A stretch of DNA of 64,000 nt, from positions 1,324,341 to 1,388,340 of the forward strand of contig JAJEKV010000112.1 of the NCBI GenBank assembly GCA_021234155.1, read 5' to 3'. Below are positions 56,301-64,000 of this stretch, piece by piece (position 1 is the first letter of the stretch; each line of letters begins with the position of its first letter). The notes under the pieces were generated by a model. That model did no database searches. It saw only the letters and a program-made list of their open reading frames with translations, and was not told the origin of the DNA. Origin of the DNA: Isoetes taiwanensis (Eukaryota; Streptophyta; Lycopodiopsida; Isoetales; Isoetaceae). Position numbers and translations under genes: made by a program.

Positions 56301-59300
56301 AGCTTCGCGGTCGAAGAGTTCGTCCAGCTGAATTCGCGAGAAGAGTGTTTGTGATCTTCCAGTCCTTGAAGAGATGCTCATCCTAATGTGTATAGTGATA
56401 GGCAGAATAGACGTCATCGCTTGTTAGCAACATCTCAAGGAATCGATCGTGAGCGAAGAAGATGCGGTGAGCCAAAGAATCAACAGCGAAGAGAAAACTA
56501 AAGAAACATAAACATTTAAATGGTATGATAGTCTGAAAGTGAATCGAAACCAAAATCCCCAAACATGCTAAATATCTTTCTGCTCTTCGGTATTATGCTA
56601 CCTCCGGGATCGTTACGATAGTGAAGAGAACGATCTGGAAATCATCGACACCATCAGTTACGGCGTACAGGAAGCAAACTGCTCGACACTACCAAAAAGG
56701 AAACGAAGCTTAACAAACCAAGATCAAATGGAAAAGTGAAACATCACACGAAGAGGAGAAAACGATACGGTAAATAAACAACCACTCAAACACTTCCGTG
56801 AGAAATACTACCTGGCTCAGAAAGGCGCTGGTCATCAATATCGAACAAAGACAACTTACCGATCATCAAAGATCATCGGTGACGCACCCGAGAAGACAAC
56901 CGTCTGCGGATACTAACACTCACATAACTGACCGACGCGACAACTTCTTTTATGAAGCGAACATTTTGCTGATCAATCACCTCGGCTTTCAACTGGGAAG
57001 AGCATCCCATTAACAACGAAACCAGCTAGAAACGGCGTATCTCGCGACCAACCACTCGAATTCCACTTACCCGTAATATAAAGAGGTGGTCGTATGTTGC
57101 AGTATAGAATGGTATGCAGCCAGCTAACGACATTATGCCGTGGTGATAATGGAACCTCTACCGATAATTAGAAAGAAGAAGCGATCATACTCGGGCGCAT
57201 GGCATCAAGCTAATGGCGTGTTACTGCTGGCATTTTGAATGCTGGCGGCGCCGGGGCTATTCAGCGACGGTATTTAAGGCGATATCACTTCAACTCGAGA
57301 TCAGCGAAACTGGCGGTATAAAGTCCGTCATCGAACAATAACGGCGGTATGATGCTGCGCGACCGTGTGCATAGAGGACAGATGCGAGGCGGCTGGAGCA
57401 ACGACACCGACTTCTTCCTGACTCGAACAACGCATCAAGCTGACGGCTACAATCAAACGATACCTCGAACAGAAAACGACATAATGGAAGCGTGACAGCG
57501 ATCAGAAGTCGTATGATCGAGGATCAAACAAAAGTGAAACCGATGAAGAAAAACTGGCGAAGGCGACGATGACGTGGTTACATGCAACAGTAAGGATGAA
57601 CTCAAAGAACAGCTAACGACTCGGTGAAAGAAAGAGATAAATAACGACTTCAAAAGAAAGGCGCTAATAACTACGTATCGAAGGACGAAGACGAGGATAA
57701 AGGAAACGGCAAAGAGATGAAATCGGCGTTTCGGCTGCTGATCCAGGAGAAAGCGTCGACGTGTATGAACGAAATATCGGAGAAACTGAAGTATCAACCA
57801 GATACCAATCTGGTGACGTGCAAACTAGAGGATTATCGTCGTTTTGCCGGGAAAGTGACATTGCTGAATAGATGATGCGGCTTTCACGGAGGACGTATTG
57901 ATTGTGTTATTAACCCTTGTGTTTGCATCAGTTCACTGTTGTTTCCGCTCCCATGGCATAGCGGATCGAAAATGTCGACGGGCCGGGGTAACAATCATCT
58001 CAACGCTGAACGCGATGGTACAGAAGGACTTCGACATTATCGGATACGTAATTGAATACTGGCTGTCGGTCTGGTCGTTAACTACTGGGCTGAAGTTGAA
58101 TGAAAAACCTTTTCAATGGGCGCTGACTTTGAAAAGTGTTGCAGTGATGTCGACCATCGAGCTTCTAACGAACAAAGTCAACATACATCAAAGAAGGATC
58201 CTTACCGTGAAAGCGAAGTATCGAAGCGACTTCGGAGAAAACGTTACCTTTAAACGAACTTCCAGCGGTGCAGTGGACGACTTCTGGCAACTCGAAATCT
58301 GAACCGTAAAGTTGATTGAAGGCGTTGATGGGCATTCGTAGAAGATGAATGGCGTCGAAATATTGAAGCATGGGAAGTGACTAAAATTATACGCGTTGAT
58401 CCGGTTGTCAATGAAGGCCGCTGACGGTGATCTGCTTCAGAAGGATCTGCTGGGACGGTTGTTAAATCTGGTACCTCCAGCGTAATCGGCGAAGAAATCA
58501 GTATGAACAACAGATTGATATTCAGAATTTAAATGGCAGAAAGGGGAATCTGGTCTGGAAATCAAAGGAAGCGAAGTGAAACCGTCACAAAGATAACGGT
58601 TATCGAAAATGGTCTTTTGGTTTGAAAGGGTGTCGTGATGACAGAAGCAGGGCTCGTTTAGCGTGGTAACCTACTAAACTATTGGAAATGAAATGATAAC
58701 ATATTATCGTCATCTTTTAGATGCTATGTCGGCTGAAATACTGAAATGACAATCAAACTAAATGAAAGCATGGTATATTGAAGAGGAGAATCAGATATGG
58801 CGTTGTGTACGCAGCGTCGTTAAAGAGTCGGTTTGTTTCGGCGTGGGAGAATTTCAGTCTTATGATTGATACTTGCATCAAGAATGACCGACCGTGGAAT
58901 GAAGTTCACTCGACCGATAGGCGTGGCTTAGATAGATACTGCCAGATGCTTCCGGTGACTGGCGCAATGACGCCGATGAACAAAATATGGGCTGCCAGCG
59001 TTCCAGTCGTATCAGTACTGATAGCGCTCGGTATGAGCGGATCCGTCACGACTTGCTACGGAGGCGTGTTGCGTGCCAGACTTTATTATTGATAGATAAA
59101 GTTGCGTATGGATCACAATAATTGCGTAGAGAAACAACTGCGATAACGTATATGTATCATCAAATAAGTTAAATATTTATTGATGGCATATTGGTAATCG
59201 CCGCGGATGAAATTCTAACTTCAGAATAACTATATATTTATAATACTATAAAAATGAAATGGAACCGGATACTTAATTAAATGTCTTGAGACTCACGGTT

Positions 59301-62300
59301 AAGGAAAATAATGAAGCACATCTAATTCTTGTTGGTATGATAAATAAAACTTCTAGAAGATAAGTTATGTGCCGGAAGCAGGTAAAGCTACATGGTGCGC
59401 TATGGGGTATTAACTGTCGAATACTATGATGTTAATTCATAAAAAGTATTGCCCAGCAGGGTATTATGTTAATCACGTACGTTAGAAACCCGACGCGAAA
59501 ACCGGCTGTCGTTTATCGTTGGGTAGTTTCATCAATATGGATAAGATTGATCTCGCGTACCTTCTTGCTGGGAGTACACGATGATTGCGACGGACGTACC
59601 GATAGCCAGCGACGCCGCACTTGCACGTCGCGGTAGGCGACGCAGGAAAAGGAGGTCATTGAAAATTGACCGGAAAGCACTCTGGCCGCTATCTTTGATG
59701 AGAATGCAGGCTTATATCGAGGAAGGAGACTATCCTCCGTTAGGCATGAGCATGGCGCATATAACGTGGAAAATGGCGTGTAACCAGCCCGAGTAAGCGA
59801 TTTTGGACATTTGGAAAAGTATCGACTAAACGAGAAATACGAAAAGTCAGCATGAGGAAGAAAATTCTTCCGCAGCCAAGCTGCTGAAAGTGGGAGAAAA
59901 TTCTTTCACTGGCAAGCGCTCGAAGCACCATGAATGGGTAGCCATGCTTTAATAGCTAATGTGAATTATTCACTATGGAATGAAGGTGCTAATACTATGA
60001 CAAATGAATGGTTACTGTTCTCCAACTGAGTAGTTTCTATAGTGTATGTTGGGCGGCAGCGTGTTGTTAGAGTTTGTGGGTTCCGAAGCAAAAATAGCCG
60101 AAGCTACATTCGAAAGCTAATGAAAATTGACTTCACGGCTTTAACGAGAACCTGCTCGCATTACGGATTAGAATTACAACCGAGTTACAGCCCCAGAATA
60201 TGAGTTTATGTTTTCACTTTATATAGGCATTGTAAGCGATATCCGCGACGCGATGAAGAAACATCCTCTTCTGCGGCATGCATTCATCGTGGAATGAGAT
60301 TGATAGCAGGTACGGTAATAATTAGCACTAACGTGGTGTTGACGCAAGCCAATAGGCGATGGAAGCTCACGGCTAACGGCGATTTTGTTATAATGTGTTG
60401 AAAATGAAAGTACGCTTGAAGTGTAATTTTGTGAAATGATAACGATAAACTTAAATGTTGTGATGAAACAAGGTTAATAATTACGCTAGTGGTGGTACAT
60501 GATAATTGGTGAATATTGAAATGATGCGATGTTGAAGCGTGCGCTAGGTAACTCTATGAATTAAGATAGTAGTAATGTGATTATAGATATTGTAAAACGC
60601 AGATGGCGAAGGCTTGCGGCACGGAGATTTTGTTGAAGATAACGTTACTATCGAAGGTACGCTTAAATAATAATTACGTATATCGAAAGTGTTGAAATGA
60701 AATTGATAAACTCATCGTTGATTTCGCGGACTTCAACTTCAAAAAGTACTGCTTGTTTTTAATAAGAGTTACCCGCGATTGACGAAGTTCATTTGTTAAT
60801 GTAATGGCATATTCAATAATTTTAAAATATTGCCTTAGTCGGTATCTTAATAAATCAATAGTATTCGATATAAATGAAGTACGCTATCGAGTAATATCCG
60901 GTGTTTCGATTCGCTTCAAGATTCAAAGTCGAGAACTTCCGCGATCTTCTTACCGTATCATCGACACGAAGATGAGGAAGATGGCGAAGGTTCGATGATG
61001 GATGGGAATATCAACATCAACGCAGATCGCGGCAGATACGATAGATAACGCGTATTGCTGCTGAAAGGCGACTTCGATTACGCTTGGCAATAACGCACAG
61101 ACAACCGGTAAAAGGCAGATCGGGTCGTAAACCGACCCATGAACCGAACCTAACTTCCTTTTAAACCCGCCGGACCTTCGACTTTCGACCGTGCTGAAGT
61201 CGATTCAACTCCAGATACGGGTATTTGTGGGATATCTTGCTGGGCATCGGCCGAGCGGTTATGGGCGCTGCTGAACCGAGCGATGGTCGGATCGGTGTTT
61301 TGACCGTTGAATGGCCCGCAAACGTATTTCGACCTTAAGTGATGAGTTTAACTATTAAATGCCATGGCGGATATCATGATTGACTCAACTAAGACACAAC
61401 TCTGTAATTGAATTCAGTTCTTTATGTTGATATGATAGCGGCGGACTATTCGCGACTCAAAATATGGAAGGGGAAATTGAACTTAGTAGATGACCAACAC
61501 ACCTTCGGTCATAACAGTCTTTGGATACTGGAACGACACGATTGTGGTCGAAGGGCGACGGCAAACAGTTCCGATCCACCATTATGCCGGTTTGAATCAT
61601 GTTGCTACTGGTATTGGAAAAGGCGAATCGTTTCGCAGACAATTCACCTTTCGTGAAGACGGCGGTATTCTGTCTGCCCAGGTCGGCATCAACAGATACT
61701 ACGGAGAATCCTATACCCCGGCAGACTGATTAACCGGGGAATGGCGACGCGATAGAACTGCGATAAAGTCCCTTTCGACCTGCTGAATGCATGAGGAAGA
61801 GCGTGGAAGTGGACAATGCCGTTAATAGCGATTCAATCGATAAATGATTACGTAAATTCACGGAGGCCCAACTTCAACGCGTCCGGTGAAAGAACTTTCA
61901 AACGTATTGATAATGGTCTTTATTCTGTCGCGACAATATCGCCCGTATTTCTGTTATCTGCTGTTTGCGACACAAAGCGTGAAGGAAGGTAGGTAAATCG
62001 ACTCATTTCCCGAATTCGCGATGTGGAAGGGCTGACAGAGGATGACTACGTGATTGCATCATCTGTGAAGGACGTCTGTGCCCAAACTATGGGGAGCTGA
62101 GCCACCGGTTCACCAGGCGTAACGATCTCTCTGGTATATTGGGCGATCTGGCGCATGAACAGATCGGCTGCGTGTTCGAGCTACATAAACAAATCTCCAG
62201 CACTATCAAAGTTCATTCAATGTGATGGAATAAGTTATCAACCGAAATTTTGTCGATGACTACGAACCCGCTGAACCGGACGGTGAGAATCAATAACTTT

Positions 62301-64000
62301 CCAGGTATTTCGACACACTGTCGCGAGAATTCAATCTTCTTTACCTTCATATGCTAAATCAATTGGTAGGACGCCGGGCGTGGTGATCACTGCTGAAACT
62401 CTTATTCTCAATGTCGTGAGGAAACGACAATGATATTCGACCCTAACAAATTACTGTTCGCTTGTGTCCGCTTCATATCAGAAACCTGGTACGGATTAAG
62501 CTAATGCGGTATGCGGCAATAACGTTCAGCCTTTTGTCGCCTTTGTCGTAATATTTCGGCAATGTGAAGAAATGTTGGTCATAAAGTGCCCGTTCTTCGG
62601 AGGGTAAGAAGCGTGAGAGGATTGTGCGTTGCGTTTGTCTTTGAATTGATGACACGAATAATGAATTTTCGCGTCCATTTGATTGTTTGTTTGTATAAAA
62701 CTACGCTATTCGCTGCATAACATTTGAAGCTAGATTTGGGATATTATTGACATTTGCTTTTAGTGGACTGTCGTATGTAACTTGCGTAACACCCGAGTTC
62801 GTTGAACGCCCGCTGTCTTTTGCCCGGTCTGAAGTCTGGGTTTTAACTGTCTGAAAGACTGTTATTGCTCAAAAAATTGGATTTTGGTACTCAATATGGC
62901 GTTGGCTTCCGAAGATGACATTCAAATCGTTGTAACGTGGAAGTTTTGATCTTCGGAATGGGTGAGGATGATATTGAAGAAGATGATAGATATGAAGCAT
63001 AAAGTGGTCGTAAAACCTGCTTCCGCCCAGCGCTGTTTGGCGTAGCGAAATAAAACTTCCTTGAAAGAACATATCAATGAATCGGTGGATTCATTTCAAC
63101 AGCAATTCTTAATCGATAGATGCGAACTTTCGCAGGTCTTGTTTCCCCAGGCGTGCGTTACCAAAACGTGGAACATCTATTTTATTCTGATACAACTTTC
63201 AATTGGAGGTCAAATGATGAAGCGACTACATCGGGAACTTCCCCAGTCGTTGTTAACTTCAAAGGGTAATGATTCATGACAAGGCAGTGCTAAACTTTTG
63301 ATTTGTTTCAATTTTGTTATTGATGATAAACCAGATCTGTGTTTGAAATTGCAAATGTTGAGACTATTATTTCGTATAATCGATCGATTTCAAGGTTGAT
63401 GCGGGAATGACAAACCAGCGACGCATACGTCAAAATCGACCGCGACTTTGCGATAGATGCGATCGGATGGGGCTGCCGACATCAATCTCTTGATCTCTGC
63501 CGTCGTGATTATCGGGGCCAGTAGATGGAACAAACACATATCGTAAACGTCGTCCGATGATGCATCACGCCTTCGATATGTCGTAATATCTTCATGTTGA
63601 CATGTTGTACGCATCAACAAACCTGGGTCAATTCGAAAGTGACCGTTATGATTTCGACGCTCTTCATGGCGTATTCAAATGCGTTTTCTTCGATCAATGC
63701 GTGCTGGGCTGCGAATAAACGATCATCGTCGGAAGTCTGTCAGATTTTATTGAAGGCCGGATGACATCTTGCGGCTTGTTTGTTGATAATAGCTCTCGGT
63801 TGTCGATGCACTACCGTAACACGGAAAATCATATTCATTATCGTCTTCTTCGACTGGGGATTTTGCGAATGTCGTCATCATATACTGCGATAGAATGAAC
63901 GTTCATGGCGTCTGCTCCATACGATTTCGCTTGAACACGGAACGATGACGATAAAACTGGCGATGAGTTATATTGACTACTGGCAATAGAAGAAAAAGGA
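53341..64000. other. Unassigned CpG-rich tail without recognisable genes
   Basis: No protein family, RNA gene, LTR or other repeat was recognised in either strand over about 10.7 kb. The longest open frames (145 codons at 54,606-55,043 and 134 codons at 57,898-58,302) match nothing I know and lack domain-like patterns. CG dinucleotides are frequent (for example 7 in 57,241-57,300), unlike the CDC45 and copia regions. Strand composition drifts: T-rich plus strand around 54-56 kb, A/G-rich around 56.4-58 kb. Neither a plant gene nor a bacterial gene layout fits. Confidence 0.4.

Noticed and set aside
53341-64000. Bacterial contamination
   Set aside because: No run of long genes, operon layout or recognisable bacterial protein over 10 kb; cannot be excluded for a heavily corrupted sequence.
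1-64000. CRISPR array
   Set aside because: No short direct repeats with regular unique spacers; the repeats found are long, diverged and eukaryotic.

Overview
The window looks like nuclear DNA of a land plant with a repeat-rich genome. A homosporous fern is the best guess (inference). The pointers are a fern-style PPR-DYW gene, a G-type lectin receptor kinase with an FDIKPQN catalytic loop, a spliced GH35 beta-galactosidase fragment, Ty1/copia elements with tRNA-iMet-type primer sites, and tRNA-derived SINEs. No intact ordinary gene is visible except one short secreted cysteine-rich peptide.

The dominant structure is a scrambled array of fragments of CDC45, the helicase-loading factor of the CMG replisome, at 1-7.5 kb, 20.9-36.8 kb and 47.7-49.2 kb. 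I see about 18 fragments in both orientations. The basic unit is a GC-rich spacer, then the CDC45 N-terminal part, then the middle part. The coding part is cut at one recurrent point and fused head-to-tail to the next spacer. The C-terminal part survives in only three places. Every N-terminal copy that keeps frame that far carries the same in-frame stop, so the founder was probably already broken before it was amplified. Several rearrangement junctions recur word for word in different copies.

Between the two main blocks (7.5-20.9 kb) lie a decayed lectin receptor kinase on the minus strand, whose 3' end is cut by the array; the secreted cysteine-rich peptide at 10.06 kb; three 5' exons of a beta-galactosidase at 12.0-12.9 kb; a PPR-DYW pseudogene on the minus strand at 16.5-19.0 kb with a SINE inserted; and a foldback element at 19.2-19.6 kb. 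The second CDC45 block is interrupted by a 2,455-bp solo LTR (28,520-30,974) and by a Ty1/copia element (36,765-47,738). That copia element itself contains a second, oppositely oriented copia element (40,631-46,641). A 253-bp TIR element sits in the last CDC45 copy. All of these insertions have target-site duplications I could read.

From 49.2 kb the CDC45 material stops. The stretch to about 53 kb is non-coding and repeat-like, with two direct duplications. From about 53.3 kb to the end the sequence is CpG-rich, has no long reading frames, and resembles no family I know. It may be foreign, misassembled or not natural, and is the least explained part of the window.
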